A stretch of 64,000 bases of DNA from Streptomyces marincola (GCF_020410765.1 NZ_CP084541.1:3538501-3602500); one strand, 5' to 3'. Numbered from the stretch's first letter, positions 15,837-24,900 are shown. The notes: generated from the sequence alone by a model not told the origin. Numbers and translations: made by a program.

Positions 15837-16511
15837 TCAGCAGCCCGGCGTCTCGCCCGCGGCGCCGCCGGTCACGGCGGCCAGGCGGCGTTCCGCCTCG
15901 TCGGCCGCGGTCAGTTCGGTGAAGCCCTCACCGATGACGAGGTCGACGACGCTCGCGGGGTCGGCGCCCTCCGCGGCCTCGCGCGGCGCGCCGGTCTCGG
16001 CGCCCTCCAGCTGCGCGCCGAGGACGGCGAGTGCCCCCGAGGTCTCGGCCGCGGCCTCGCCGAGGAGGAGTCCCGGCGCCTGGACCTGGCCGTCGAGTGC
16101 TTCCGGCGCGTTGGCCACGTCGCCGATGGTGAAGCCGCGCTCGGCGAGGGCGTCCGCCGTGTCCTGGGCGAGGCCGGTGCGGCCGGTGGCGTTGTAGACG
16201 TTGACGGTGATGGCGGACGGTTGCGGCACGTCCGTCGCCCCGGGGGCGCGCATGTCGTGCGCGGGGGGCGCGCAATCGGGTTCGGGGCGCGAGCCGGCTT
16301 GCGGGCGCGTGGCTCGCCCGCCGTCCTCCTCCGCGGAGAACACGTCGATGAGCTGGAACGTCCCCCAGCCGAGCAGCCCGGCCACGGCGAGGGCCATGGC
16401 CGTCACCAGGGTGAACCTGCCGCGCCGCCGGCGGGGGCGCATCCGCGGGTACCGGTCGCCCGTGACGCGGAACTTCTTCCCGCCCATGCCCGGTGGCGTC
16501 AACATGCTCAT
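15837..16511 (-). CDS. LytR C-terminal-domain membrane protein
   Basis: 224-aa protein with a basic cytoplasmic N-terminus (FRVTGDRYPRMRPRRRRGR), one membrane helix LVTAMALAVAGLLGWGTFQL (about 37-56), and an extracytoplasmic LytR_C domain: ITVNVYNATGRTGLAQDTAD, LAERGFTIGDVANAP, then an Ala/Glu-rich part. It lacks the LytR-CpsA-Psr catalytic domain, so it is an orphan LytR_C protein, a common streptomycete form. ATG 16511 (SMLTPPGMGGKKF) is the usual start; the frame also offers an ATG 21 nt upstream. Convergent with upp, 15 bp between stops. Confidence 0.85.
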   Translation of the reverse strand: MSMLTPPGMGGKKFRVTGDRYPRMRPRRRRGRFTLVTAMALAVAGLLGWGTFQLIDVFSAEEDGGRATRPQAGSRPEPDCAPPAHDMRAPGATDVPQPSAITVNVYNATGRTGLAQDTADALAERGFTIGDVANAPEALDGQVQAPGLLLGEAAAETSGALAVLGAQLEGAETGAPREAAEGADPASVVDLVIGEGFTELTAADEAERRLAAVTGGAAGETPGC

Positions 16512-16622
16512 GTCCGCAGCGTAGTCAGGCATGACTCGCCCGGCTAATAAATGATCAGCTGAAAGGCGAGGGCGTTACCGGAACGGCGCAATCGCGCGAC
16601 CTGGCGGTGTCCGTTGCGGCCC

Positions 16623-16919
16623 TCACTCCAGTTCGAGAACGCGGGCGTGCAGGACCTGCCGCTGCTGGAGCGCGGCCCGGACGGCGCGGTGGAGCCCGTC
16701 CTCCAGATAGAGGTCGCCCTGCCACTTCACGACGTGCGCGAAGAGGTCGCCGTAGAACGTGGAGTCCTCGGCGAGCAGCGTTTCGAGGTCGAGCTGCTGC
16801 TTGGTGGTGATCAGCTGGTCGAGGCGGACCGGGCGCGGGGCGACGTCTGCCCACTGCCGGGTGTTGTCCCGGCCGTGTTCAGGGTACGGTCGTCCGTTTC
16901 CGATGCGCTTGAAGATCAC
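16623..16919 (-). CDS. conserved 98-aa protein (often labelled VapB-type)
   Basis: Very conserved streptomycete protein: IFKRIGNGRPYPEHG, QWADVAPRPVRLDQLITTKQ, then DLYLEDGLHRAVRAALQQRQ and HARVLEL. It is often annotated as a VapB-like antitoxin, but no PIN-domain toxin lies next to it and no ribbon-helix-helix or AbrB DNA-binding region is evident. The C-terminal DGLHRAVRAAL..VHARVLE pattern recalls the ParB/Srx nuclease-like fold. The start is GTG 16919. Function open. Confidence 0.8.
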   Translation of the reverse strand: MIFKRIGNGRPYPEHGRDNTRQWADVAPRPVRLDQLITTKQQLDLETLLAEDSTFYGDLFAHVVKWQGDLYLEDGLHRAVRAALQQRQVLHARVLELE

Positions 16920-16997
16920 ACGGGAAGCCTACCGGGCGGGACGTCTCCGCCGCAGCCTCCCGCAGTGGTGACGCATCCGGCATGAGGCGTGAAGCGG

Positions 16998-18461
16998 TCA
17001 GCCGCCTGCCGGCGCGTCGGGCGCGGAGGCCGCCGAGGGCGCGCGCCACGCGTACGTTCCGACGGCGTGCGCGACCACCTTCACATGCGTGTCGAACGCC
17101 GCGCGCCCCACGTTGTCCAGCCGGTCGCAGGCCGCGTGGTAGCAGGGGTCGTGCGGGGCGCCCGCGGTGCCGCCCCACAACCGCGCCTGCGCCGGGGTCT
17201 TGACGGCCTCGGCGCCGGTGAACGTGCCGGCCGCCGGAATGCCGACGGCGACGAAGGGGGCGTAGTCGCTGCGCCCGTCGAACGGCAGGCGTTCGGCCTC
17301 CTCGCCCCGCGCGCGCAGGAACGCGGTCAGCTCCTCGGCGACGCCGGGCGCGTCCGCCTGCACGTAGTGGCCGTGGTTGGGGGAGCCGACCATGTCGAAG
17401 TTGAGGTACAGCGCGATGTCGTCCCGTTCGTCCGGCGACAGGCCCTTCACGTAGTGCTTCGCGCCGAGCAGCCCCAGCTCCTCGGCCGACCACAGCGCGA
17501 ACCGCACCGTGTGCGGGTGCCGCCCCGCCGGGCCGCCGGCCTCGGCCAGCCGCAGGGCGGTCTCAAGGACGGCGGCGGAGCCCGAGCCGTTGTCGTTGAT
17601 GCCCGGCCCCTCGGGGACGGAGTCGAGGTGGGCGCCGGCCAGTACCACGCGGGAGCCGTCGCCGCCCGGGGTCTCCGCGATGACGTTGACGGTGGTCCGT
17701 TCCTCGGACAGCTCGGTCAGTTCCAGCCGCAGCCGCACCTCGTGCCCCGAGGCGAGCGCCGCGGCCAGTTCCGCGCCGTCCTCGCGCGTGATGCCGCCGG
17801 TCGGCAGGGTGTCGGGGTCGGGGCCGCCGAGGGTGCCGGAGAGCGTGCCGGGCACGTTGTTGCGGATGAGCACGGCGGCGGCGCCCGCGGCCCTGGCGTT
17901 CGCCTCCTTGGCGGCGAAGGTGCAGCCGCCGCGCTCGACGAGCGCGATCCGGCCGGGCGCGTCCGGGCCGAACCGGGCCGCCTCGCAGCCGTCGCCCGCG
18001 TCGGCGAGGCGGGCGGTCAGGCCGCCGTCCTGGGTGTTCCCGGTGTGGGAGAACGCGCGCACCGGCACGTCCCGCGGCTCGCCGTCGAGGCGGGTCAGCC
18101 GCTCCGTGACCGGCTCGCGGTAGGGGAACGTGAAGCGCTGGTACGTGACGCGGTAGCCGGCCCGGGCGAGCAGCGTTCCGGCGTAGCGGGCCGACCGCTC
18201 GTGGCCGGGGGTGCCGGCCGCGCGGTTGCCGTCGTTCGCGTCGGCGATGCGTTGGAACGCCTCAAGGTGCCGCCACGCGCCCGCGGCTCCGGTGCGTTCC
18301 ACGAGCGCGCGGGCCAGGGCGCCCGACCGGTCGTGCGCCGTTTCGGGCTCCGGCGTGCGCTCAGGGGCGGCGAGCGCCGCCGGGGTGAGCACCGCTGTGA
18401 CCAGCAGCGCGAGCAGGGCGAGGGGGACGAGCGGGGCGGCTCTGCCAGTGCGAAACGTCAC
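16998..18461 (-). CDS. secreted M28-family aminopeptidase with PA domain
   Basis: 487-aa zinc exopeptidase. A signal peptide (LVPLALLALLVTAVLTPAALA) ends near residue 32. A protease-associated domain occupies about 130-250 (CEAARFGPDAPGRIALVERG). The catalytic M28 domain has the metal ligands in GAHLDSVPEGPGINDNGSGS (His, Asp), SAEELGLLG (Glu-Glu), NFDMVGSPN (Asp) and PCYHAACD (His). It cleaves N-terminal residues outside the cell, like the Streptomyces griseus aminopeptidase family. The cysteines CEAARF/GGCTF and CYHAAC probably form disulfides. The start GTG has only a weak RBS. Confidence 0.92.
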   Translation of the reverse strand: MTFRTGRAAPLVPLALLALLVTAVLTPAALAAPERTPEPETAHDRSGALARALVERTGAAGAWRHLEAFQRIADANDGNRAAGTPGHERSARYAGTLLARAGYRVTYQRFTFPYREPVTERLTRLDGEPRDVPVRAFSHTGNTQDGGLTARLADAGDGCEAARFGPDAPGRIALVERGGCTFAAKEANARAAGAAAVLIRNNVPGTLSGTLGGPDPDTLPTGGITREDGAELAAALASGHEVRLRLELTELSEERTTVNVIAETPGGDGSRVVLAGAHLDSVPEGPGINDNGSGSAAVLETALRLAEAGGPAGRHPHTVRFALWSAEELGLLGAKHYVKGLSPDERDDIALYLNFDMVGSPNHGHYVQADAPGVAEELTAFLRARGEEAERLPFDGRSDYAPFVAVGIPAAGTFTGAEAVKTPAQARLWGGTAGAPHDPCYHAACDRLDNVGRAAFDTHVKVVAHAVGTYAWRAPSAASAPDAPAGG

Positions 18462-18602
18462 AAAACGGGACTTTATCCCCCGCGAACTTCAGATGGGAGG
18501 ATTGTCGGAGTGAAGGCGGGTGTGGCCGCCTTCCGCCGTCCGGGATCATCGTGACCGGACGCGTGTTCCATTCGGAAGTTCGATGATGCGAAGGCTGGCG
18601 TT

Positions 18603-19526
18603 GTGGGCGGAGTGATCACCGGCTTCGCCAGCATCGCCACCGTCATCGCCGTCGGGTACCTCATCGGCCGGCGCGGCTCGCTCGGCGAGAACGGGCGCGA
18701 GGTGCTGACCCGGCTCGGCTTCCACGTCGCGAGCCCCGCGCTGCTGTTCGTCACGCTCGCCGGGGCCGACCTCTCGTTGATCTTCTCGCCCTCCCTGCTG
18801 GTGACGGCCCTCACCACCCTCGCGATCGCGGGCGTGTTCATCGCGGTGGGCGCGGTGCGGCGCTGGGGCGTGGGCCGCACCACCGTCGGCGCGCTGTGCG
18901 CCTCGTACGTCAACGCGGGCAACCTCGGCATCCCGATCGCCGTCTATGTGCTCGGCGACGCCTCGCTCGTCGCGCCCGTCCTGCTCTTCCAGCAGCTGCT
19001 GCTGACGCCGGTCGCGCTCACCGTCCTCGACCTGACCGCCGAGGGCGGCAGTCGGCGCACGCCGTGGCAGCGGGTCACGACCCCGTTCCGCAACCCCCTC
19101 GTCATCGGCTCGCTCGGCGGCGTCGCGGTCTCCGCGTCCGGCTTGACCCCGCCGGACGCGCTCCTCGAACCGGTCGTGCTCATCGGCAACATGGCGGTGC
19201 CCGCCGTCCTGCTCGCGTTCGGCATCTCGCTGCACGGCAGCACCCCGCCGGGGCGCGGCGCCGAGCGCGGCCCCGTGCTGCTCGCGGTGGCCCTCAAGTC
19301 CGTCGTCCAGCCGCTGCTCGCGTGGGCGGTCGCGGCGCTGCTGTTCCGCCTGGATACGGCGGAGCAGCTGAACGTGGTGGTGATCGCCGCGCTGCCCGCG
19401 GCGCAGAACATCTTCACGTACGCGTCGCGCTACGACGTGGCCGTCCGCCTGGCGCGCGAGGCGATCCTGCTCTCCACGCTGCTGGCCGTGCCCGTGCTCA
19501 CCCTCGTCGCGGCGCTGCTCGGCTGA
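18603..19526 (+). CDS. AEC-family permease (auxin efflux carrier type)
   Basis: 307-aa integral membrane protein with about ten helices in two five-helix halves (first half from VITGFASIATVIAVGYLIG, second from NPLVIGSLGGVAVSASG). The AEC signature CASYVNAGNLGIPIAVYVLG, with the N-x-G-x-x-G-I-P core, is at about residues 99-118, and PAAQNIFTYASRYD near the end is its repeat partner. Substrate unknown; family members move small organic acids. It stands alone, divergent from the M28 gene and convergent with the prenyltransferase gene. Confidence 0.88.
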   Translation: MGGVITGFASIATVIAVGYLIGRRGSLGENGREVLTRLGFHVASPALLFVTLAGADLSLIFSPSLLVTALTTLAIAGVFIAVGAVRRWGVGRTTVGALCASYVNAGNLGIPIAVYVLGDASLVAPVLLFQQLLLTPVALTVLDLTAEGGSRRTPWQRVTTPFRNPLVIGSLGGVAVSASGLTPPDALLEPVVLIGNMAVPAVLLAFGISLHGSTPPGRGAERGPVLLAVALKSVVQPLLAWAVAALLFRLDTAEQLNVVVIAALPAAQNIFTYASRYDVAVRLAREAILLSTLLAVPVLTLVAALLG

Positions 19527-19532
19527 GGCCCC

Positions 19533-19558
19533 GGCCCGCCGGGCGGCGCCCGGCGGCC
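19533..19558. terminator. bidirectional hairpin terminator
   Basis: GGCC-GCCGGGC / GCCCGGC-GGCC self-complementary stretch exactly filling the gap between the convergent AEC and prenyltransferase genes. Confidence 0.6.
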
Positions 19559-20572
19559 TCAGGCCGGCAGCGCGTGGCGCGCGAGCAGCGCGGCCACCAC
19601 GATGCCGAGCGCGGCGGCCGGGTAGAGGCTCGCCCGGTTGAACAGCGCCATCGCGTGCTCGGGGCCCGGCGCGCGCAGCAGCCGCAGCCCGGGCGCGATG
19701 AGCGCCCAGCCGCTGAGCGCGAGCATCGCGCACGTCGCCGCGGGACCGAGCAGCCCGTGCGCGGGCCACACCCCGAGCAACATCCCCGCCCCCGCGACGG
19801 CGGCCACCGCGAGGGAGCCGAACGTCAGCGCCGCGCTCACGCGCGGTCCGTGCCGCAGGGGAACGGTGCGCACACCCAGGTGCACGTCCTCCTCGACATC
19901 GGCCCAGTCGTTCACGATGTTGCGCCCGCCGATCTCCCACGCCGCCAGCCACACGCAGAACAGCCACAGCACCGGCCGGTCCACCGCGGGCGTCATCGCG
20001 AACCAGCCGAGGCAGCCGCCGCACGCCACCAGCACGCCGGTCAGCAGGAACTTCCACTCCGTCACCCGGGCCAGCACGCAGTAGAGCGCTTCGAGCAGGG
20101 CCGCGACGACGAGCAGCACGGCGCACACCCAGTGCAGCAGGGCCCAGAGCACCAGGGACACCGAGCCGAGCAGGGCCACCCAGGCCACGCCGGCGGCCAG
20201 GCTCAGGCGCCCCTGGGCCAACGGGTGCCGCCCGCCCGCGCCGTCGATGTCGAAACCCTCGTACGCCCGCAGGCAGGCGAACCGTTCGCGGTCGAGCCTG
20301 GCGTCGATCAGGTCGTTCGCGGCGAACACCGCGAAGTACCCGGCCACGCACGCGACCAGGCACAGCGCGAGCCGGCCCGGCGGCGGGTCCGGGTCGGCGA
20401 GCAGCGCGCCGAGCAGCGGCTGCGCCACGCTCAGCGTCGCCTGCGTGCCGCGCGAGAACCCCCACAGGGCGCGGGCCAGCTGCCATGCGCCCTCCGGGGC
20501 GCCGTCCCGCGCCGGGCGGTCGGCGCCGTCCCGCGCGCGGGTGGGCGCCGGGCGGTCAGTCGAGAGCGCCAC
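19559..20572 (-). CDS. UbiA-family aromatic prenyltransferase
   Basis: 337-aa membrane protein with eight or nine helices. The first Asp-rich motif NDLIDARLD (NDxxDxxxD) binds Mg-diphosphate; the second, NDWADVEED, lies at about 210. After the first motif comes an uncommon loop (AYEGFDIDGAGGRHPLAQGR) in place of the normal RT-RPLPxG. It should attach an isoprenyl chain to an aromatic acid, probably the product of the two genes before it. GTG 20572 has AGGGGA upstream and overlaps the monooxygenase gene by 17 bp, so the three genes form one operon. Chain length and acceptor cannot be read from sequence. Confidence 0.88.
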   Translation of the reverse strand: MALSTDRPAPTRARDGADRPARDGAPEGAWQLARALWGFSRGTQATLSVAQPLLGALLADPDPPPGRLALCLVACVAGYFAVFAANDLIDARLDRERFACLRAYEGFDIDGAGGRHPLAQGRLSLAAGVAWVALLGSVSLVLWALLHWVCAVLLVVAALLEALYCVLARVTEWKFLLTGVLVACGGCLGWFAMTPAVDRPVLWLFCVWLAAWEIGGRNIVNDWADVEEDVHLGVRTVPLRHGPRVSAALTFGSLAVAAVAGAGMLLGVWPAHGLLGPAATCAMLALSGWALIAPGLRLLRAPGPEHAMALFNRASLYPAAALGIVVAALLARHALPA

Positions 20573-21869
20573 CGGCGTTCCCCTCGTCCTCGCGGCCGGA
20601 CTCGCGGCCCGACTCGCGGCCGGAACCGACGTAGGCGTGGGCGAACGCGGCGGCGTGCGGGCCGCCCTCGGCCAGCCGCTCCAGCGCGGCCAGCCGCAGC
20701 CGCAGGCCGAAACCGGGATCGGCCGCCTCGTCCGCCGACAGGTGCAGCAGCCGCAGCAGCCGGTCGGAGAACTCCTGAACGCGCCACACGTCCGGCAGCC
20801 GCCGCGCGCCGTAGCCGTCGAGCACCGCGGGTCCGTCGAGCACCGCGGGTCCGTCGAGCGCCGCGCGTCCGCCGTGCGCCGCGAGCCCGTCGCCGCGCCC
20901 GCCGTGGTGGCGGGCCAGGGCGTCCGCCAGTTCGACGGCGTCCGCGATCGCCAGGTTCATGCCCTTGGCGCCCGAGGGCGTCACCACGTGCGCCGCGTCC
21001 CCGGCGAGCAGCAGCGGCCCGAACCGCATCGGCTCGGTGACCTGGCTGTGCATCGTCAGCACGCGCGTCTCCGTGAAGCCCGCGATGCGCGGCAGCTCGA
21101 CGGGCGCGAGCCGGGCGCGCAACTCGGCGTGCACGCGGCGCGCGGGCCAGGCCGCCGCCTTGTCGCCCGGCGGGCACTGGAGGTAGAAGCGGCTCGTGTG
21201 CGCGGTGCGCGGCGCCATCGCGGCGAAGCCCTCGGCCGACACGCCGTACACGACCCCATCGGCCGGCCGGTCGACCTCCGCGAGCACGGTCAGCCAGTCG
21301 TACGGGTAGCGCCTTCTGGCCACCCGTGCGCCGGGCGGCAGCGCCCCGCGCGTGGCGCCGCGGAAGCCGTCGCAGCCGACGACGTGCTCGCAGCGGATCT
21401 CCACAGGGCCGCGTTCCCCGGCGCACACGAGCCGGGGCGGACCCGCCCCCGTGCCGGGCGGTGAGGTCACCGCGGTGCCGAACAGCGGGGCGCGCCCGGC
21501 CCGTTCGAGCGCGGCGACGAGGTCGCGCACCAGAAGCTGCTGCGGGTACACGACGTGCGCGCACCCGCCGGTGAGCGCTTCGTAGTCGACGCGGACCGTT
21601 CGCCCCAGGCACACGAAGTCGCACCAGCCGTGCCGCTGGCCGCCGGCGAGCAGGCCGTCGGCGAGGCCGTGGCGGCGCAGCGCCCGCACGGTCCTGTGTT
21701 CGATCAGCCCGGCGCGGGAGCGGGACTCCACGTGCGCGCGCGAGCGCCGTTCCACGACGACGCAGTCGACGCCGGAACGGGTCAGCAGGTTGGCGAGGAC
21801 GAGTCCCGCGGGGCCCGCGCCGACGATGGCCACCTGGGTGCGCAGTCGCCGCACGACGGGGCCGCTCAC
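20556..21869 (-). CDS. PobA-like FAD monooxygenase (4-hydroxybenzoate 3-hydroxylase type)
   Basis: 437-aa flavoprotein hydroxylase. Visible: the FAD Rossmann motif VAIVGAGPAGLVLANLL (about 14-30), the arginine region ESRSRAGLIEHRTV, the DG motif HVVGCDGFRGATRG, and the second FAD motif LLLAGDAAHVVTPSGAKGMN. These match 4-hydroxybenzoate 3-monooxygenase (394 aa in Pseudomonas), which makes protocatechuate. The extra length is tandem repeats: three 18-bp units coding for LDGPAV at 20817-20870, and a C-terminal SGRE repeat. The GTG start overlaps the lyase stop (GTGA), so the lyase product is the likely substrate. Confidence 0.85.
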   Translation of the reverse strand: MSGPVVRRLRTQVAIVGAGPAGLVLANLLTRSGVDCVVVERRSRAHVESRSRAGLIEHRTVRALRRHGLADGLLAGGQRHGWCDFVCLGRTVRVDYEALTGGCAHVVYPQQLLVRDLVAALERAGRAPLFGTAVTSPPGTGAGPPRLVCAGERGPVEIRCEHVVGCDGFRGATRGALPPGARVARRRYPYDWLTVLAEVDRPADGVVYGVSAEGFAAMAPRTAHTSRFYLQCPPGDKAAAWPARRVHAELRARLAPVELPRIAGFTETRVLTMHSQVTEPMRFGPLLLAGDAAHVVTPSGAKGMNLAIADAVELADALARHHGGRGDGLAAHGGRAALDGPAVLDGPAVLDGYGARRLPDVWRVQEFSDRLLRLLHLSADEAADPGFGLRLRLAALERLAEGGPHAAAFAHAYVGSGRESGRESGREDEGNAGGALD

Positions 21870-22531
21870 GTGGCCGGCACGGCGGCCGGGTTGAACAGTT
21901 CGTCGATCAGGGCGAACGGCTCCTCGCCGTGCCAGACGACGTACGTCTTGTAGCACGCGGTGAGGTCGCGCCCGCCCTCGCCCTGCCAGGGCCTGCGGCC
22001 CACGCAGAGCAGCGTGCGGCGGTGCCCGGTCCCCGCCGCGTGCAGCGCGGGCCCGAGCGGGATGGACGTGCTGGTCAGGCAGGGTTCGATGCCGGGAGCC
22101 AGGCCGATGCGCGCGACCACGTGGTTGACCGAGAGGGCGAGGCCGTCGCGCCGCGTGGTGGCCGAGTACCGCACCAGGACCTCCGCGTCCCGGTCCGTCC
22201 GCAGCAGCGCGGACACGCCGTCCCCGGCGTCCTCGGCGCGGGCTCGTAACTGCGCGAGACAGTGCAGGCGCAACGATTCGCCTGCCAGGGCTTCGAGCAG
22301 CGTGGTGGTCAGTCCCTCGCTGCTGAGCAGCATGCGGGTCGCGGGCGAGGCGAAGCCGCGCACGCGCCGGCGCGGATCGGCGTCCCCGCCGAGCGCGGAG
22401 CCGAAGATGGCGTCGAGGGGCACGTCGAGCGGCACGTCGAGGGGGAACGCGAGCGGCAGCGGCTCGCGCGGCGGCGCGGCCCGCGGGAGCGGATCCCGTG
22501 GGACCTGGGTGGAAGGGGCAAGAACCGACAT
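21866..22531 (-). CDS. chorismate lyase-like protein (DUF98/Rv2949c type)
   Basis: 221-aa protein resembling the mycobacterial chorismate pyruvate-lyase Rv2949c, which makes 4-hydroxybenzoate from chorismate. Matching stretches: LLSSEGLTTTLLEALAGESL, VLVRYSATTRRDG, PCLTSTSIPLGPALHAAGTG and CYKTYVVWHGEEPFALIDEL. The N-terminal 40 residues are Pro/Leu-rich with PLDVPLDVPLD repeats and are not part of the fold. ATG 22531 has GAGGAG 7 nt upstream. It is the first gene of an overlapping three-gene operon with a hydroxylase and a prenyltransferase. Confidence 0.75.
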   Translation of the reverse strand: MSVLAPSTQVPRDPLPRAAPPREPLPLAFPLDVPLDVPLDAIFGSALGGDADPRRRVRGFASPATRMLLSSEGLTTTLLEALAGESLRLHCLAQLRARAEDAGDGVSALLRTDRDAEVLVRYSATTRRDGLALSVNHVVARIGLAPGIEPCLTSTSIPLGPALHAAGTGHRRTLLCVGRRPWQGEGGRDLTACYKTYVVWHGEEPFALIDELFNPAAVPAT

Positions 22532-22638
22532 GTGATCTCTCCTCACCGGCGGGCGTCCTTGAGTGCCAACGCGCGGCGGCGTGGTCAGGTCACGGCCCGG
22601 TCACCGCCGCCGGAGCGCCGGCGGGCACAATCCACCCC

Positions 22639-23580
22639 ATGGCCTCCGCACCCAAGCCGCCGCGCGGGCCGGGCGCGCCGTCCGGCGCCCCCGGCCCGCC
22701 CCGGACGTTCGACGCGCTCGCCGACCTGCTCCGCGAGCGCCGCGCCGCGCTCACCCGCGCGCAACGGCTGCTCGCCGACCGGGTGCTGGCCGACCCGGAG
22801 GGGGTCGCCTTCATGACCGTGTCCGAGCTGGCGGCGGCCGTCGGGGTGAACGAGGCCACGGTGGTGCGTTTCGCCTCGGGTCTCGGCCTCGACGGCTTCC
22901 CCGGCCTGAGCCGGCTGTGCCGCGAGCGGCTGCGGGAACAGGCCCAGCTGCTGCGCCGGTTCCGCGCCCTCGAACAGCTCGGCGGCGAGGGCGCGTCGAG
23001 CCTGCTCGACGGCGCCGCCGCCCTCGACCGCGCCAACATCGCGCGCACGTTCGCCCGGGTCGACGAGGCGACGTTCGGGGCGGCGGCCGAGGCGATGGCG
23101 CGTGCGCCGCGCGTGCACGTGCTCGGCCTGCGCAAGTGCCACGCGCCCGCGTACCTGCTCGGCTACCTGCTGGGGATGGTGCGCGACGACGTCGCGACGC
23201 TCACCGGCGCGTCGGGCGCGCTCACCGACGAGCTGCGGCGGGTCAGGGAGGGCGACTGCTTCGTGGCGCTCTCCATCCACCGCTACGCCGCGGACACCGT
23301 GCGGGCGGCGGCCTGGGCGCGCGAACGCGGCGCGCGCTGCGTCGCGCTCACGGACAACCCGGCGTCGCCGCTCGCGGCCTCGACCGAGCACGTGTTCTAC
23401 GTGGAGGCGGCGGGGCCCTCGGTGCTGCGGTCGCTGACGGCGTTCACGTCCCTGGTCCAGGCGCTGGCGGCCGAGGTCGCGCGGATGCGCGGCGCCGATG
23501 TGCGGTCGGCGCTGCGCGCCGAGGAGGAGCTGTTTGAGCGGTTCGGCGTGTACGACGCCGAGCCGCCGTCCCCGCGCTGA
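22639..23580 (+). CDS. MurR/RpiR-family transcriptional regulator
   Basis: 313-aa regulator. The N-terminal helix-turn-helix (about 20-95) includes LADRVLADPEGVAFMTVSEL and AAAVGVNEATVVRFASGLGLDG, the RpiR pattern. The C-terminal SIS domain (about 130-270) has VHVLGLRKCHAPAYLLGYLL, DCFVALSIHRYAADTV and ARCVALTDNPASPLA, which bind phosphosugars in relatives. An unusual Pro/Ala-rich tail precedes the HTH. Adjacent genes are not sugar genes; it is divergent from the lyase operon by 107 bp and convergent with the aminotransferase, so it might control the lyase operon, unproven. Confidence 0.88.
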   Translation: MASAPKPPRGPGAPSGAPGPPRTFDALADLLRERRAALTRAQRLLADRVLADPEGVAFMTVSELAAAVGVNEATVVRFASGLGLDGFPGLSRLCRERLREQAQLLRRFRALEQLGGEGASSLLDGAAALDRANIARTFARVDEATFGAAAEAMARAPRVHVLGLRKCHAPAYLLGYLLGMVRDDVATLTGASGALTDELRRVREGDCFVALSIHRYAADTVRAAAWARERGARCVALTDNPASPLAASTEHVFYVEAAGPSVLRSLTAFTSLVQALAAEVARMRGADVRSALRAEEELFERFGVYDAEPPSPR

Positions 23581-23649
23581 GGGCGGGCTCCGGCGGAACG
23601 CCCGTTGCGATGGGCGTGTCGGTCGTGATTCTCCTGTCGGTCGTACCGG

Positions 23650-24900
23650 TCACGGACGGGCCGGGGGCGCGGTGAGCGCGGCGAGCGCCGTGCGCAGCCG
23701 GTCGAGCGCGTCGGCGATCCAGGGCAGGCCGAGCGGGTCGTCGGCGCGCAGCGCCCGCCACCGTTCCGCCTCGGTCTCGCCGTAGAGCAGGCTCGTGGCG
23801 ACGCGGAACCGCAGGGCGCCGGGCTCGTCGCCGAACGCCTCGCCCGGCAGCACGCCCACCCCGTGCTCGTCGAGCAGCGCGGCGGCGAGCGCCGCCGAGC
23901 CGTCGACGCCGCGGGCGGCGAGGCCGGCCCGCAGCGGCGCGAGGTCCGGGTACAGGTAGAAGCCGGCCTCCGGCGGGCGGCACAGGGCGCCCGCTTCGGT
24001 GAACGCGGCGTGCGCCGCCCGGACGACGGCCGCGTGCAGGCGGCGGGCCGCGGCGACGTGCGCGAGGACGGCGGGCGGGTCGTCGAAAACGTACGCGGCG
24101 GCGGCCTGCGTCGGCGCGGCGGCGCTCGACCAGATCTCGCTCGCCACGCCCGTCAGCCCGGCCAGCAGCTCCTCGCCCCAGGGCCCGGCGGGAACGCGCG
24201 CGAACCCGATCCGCCAGCCGCCGAGCGCCAGCGACTTGCTCAGGCCGCCGGTCACCACGGTCCTCGCGGGCAGCCACGCGGCCGGGCTCACGGGCGGCGG
24301 CGTGCCGTCGTGGACCAGCTCGCCGTAGATCTCGTCGGCGATCACGGCGAGCCCGTGCCGTTCGGCCAGCTCGCACACGGCCCGCACGTGCTCGGCGCGG
24401 GCGACGGTGCCGGTCGGGTTGTCGGGAACGGTCAGCACCAGCACGCCGGGGCGCTCCTCGCGCAGCACGCGCGCCAGCCGCTCGGGTTCTGGCACGCCGC
24501 CGGCCTCGGGCGGCACGGGAACGCCGATGACGCGCTTGCCGGCCAGCGCGCTCTGCGCGGCGTAGCTCACCCAGGCGGGCGACGGCAGGACGACGTCGCC
24601 GGGGAGGGTGGCGAGCAGCGCGTACAGCAGCGGCTTGCTGCCCGGCCCGAGCACCACCTGACCGGCCGAGGTCGGCAGGCCGCGCCGCGTGAACCACCCG
24701 GCGGCGGCGCGCCGCGCCTCGGGCGAGCCGGCCACCGGGCCGTACCCGTTCCGCCCGGCCGCGTCCCGCAGGGCGGCGGCCACCTCATCGGGGACGGGCA
24801 GGCCCGCCTCGCCGAAGCCGAGGTGCAGGACGCGCTGCCCGGCGGCCTTCCTCGCGCGCAGCGTCTCGTCGATGGCCAGGGTCGCGGAGTGTCTCACCAT
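23650..24900 (-). CDS. class I/II PLP-dependent aminotransferase
   Basis: 416-aa fold-type I aminotransferase. Order: LHLGFGEAGLPVPDEV near the N-terminus, the PLP-phosphate region GPGSKPLLYALL, the Asn and Asp that hold PLP in VPDNPTGT and VIADEIYGEL, the Schiff-base lysine in VVTGGLSKSLALGGWRIGF, and the C-terminal substrate Arg in ALRFRVATSLL. It resembles aspartate/aromatic-type enzymes. ATG 24900 is followed on the other side by inverted repeats that look like an operator. Single gene, convergent with the RpiR regulator. Substrate not assigned. Confidence 0.9.
   Translation of the reverse strand: MVRHSATLAIDETLRARKAAGQRVLHLGFGEAGLPVPDEVAAALRDAAGRNGYGPVAGSPEARRAAAGWFTRRGLPTSAGQVVLGPGSKPLLYALLATLPGDVVLPSPAWVSYAAQSALAGKRVIGVPVPPEAGGVPEPERLARVLREERPGVLVLTVPDNPTGTVARAEHVRAVCELAERHGLAVIADEIYGELVHDGTPPPVSPAAWLPARTVVTGGLSKSLALGGWRIGFARVPAGPWGEELLAGLTGVASEIWSSAAAPTQAAAAYVFDDPPAVLAHVAAARRLHAAVVRAAHAAFTEAGALCRPPEAGFYLYPDLAPLRAGLAARGVDGSAALAAALLDEHGVGVLPGEAFGDEPGALRFRVATSLLYGETEAERWRALRADDPLGLPWIADALDRLRTALAALTAPPARP

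Noticed and set aside
16623..16919. VapB antitoxin
   Set aside because: No toxin gene next to it and no DNA-binding motif for that family; left as conserved protein.
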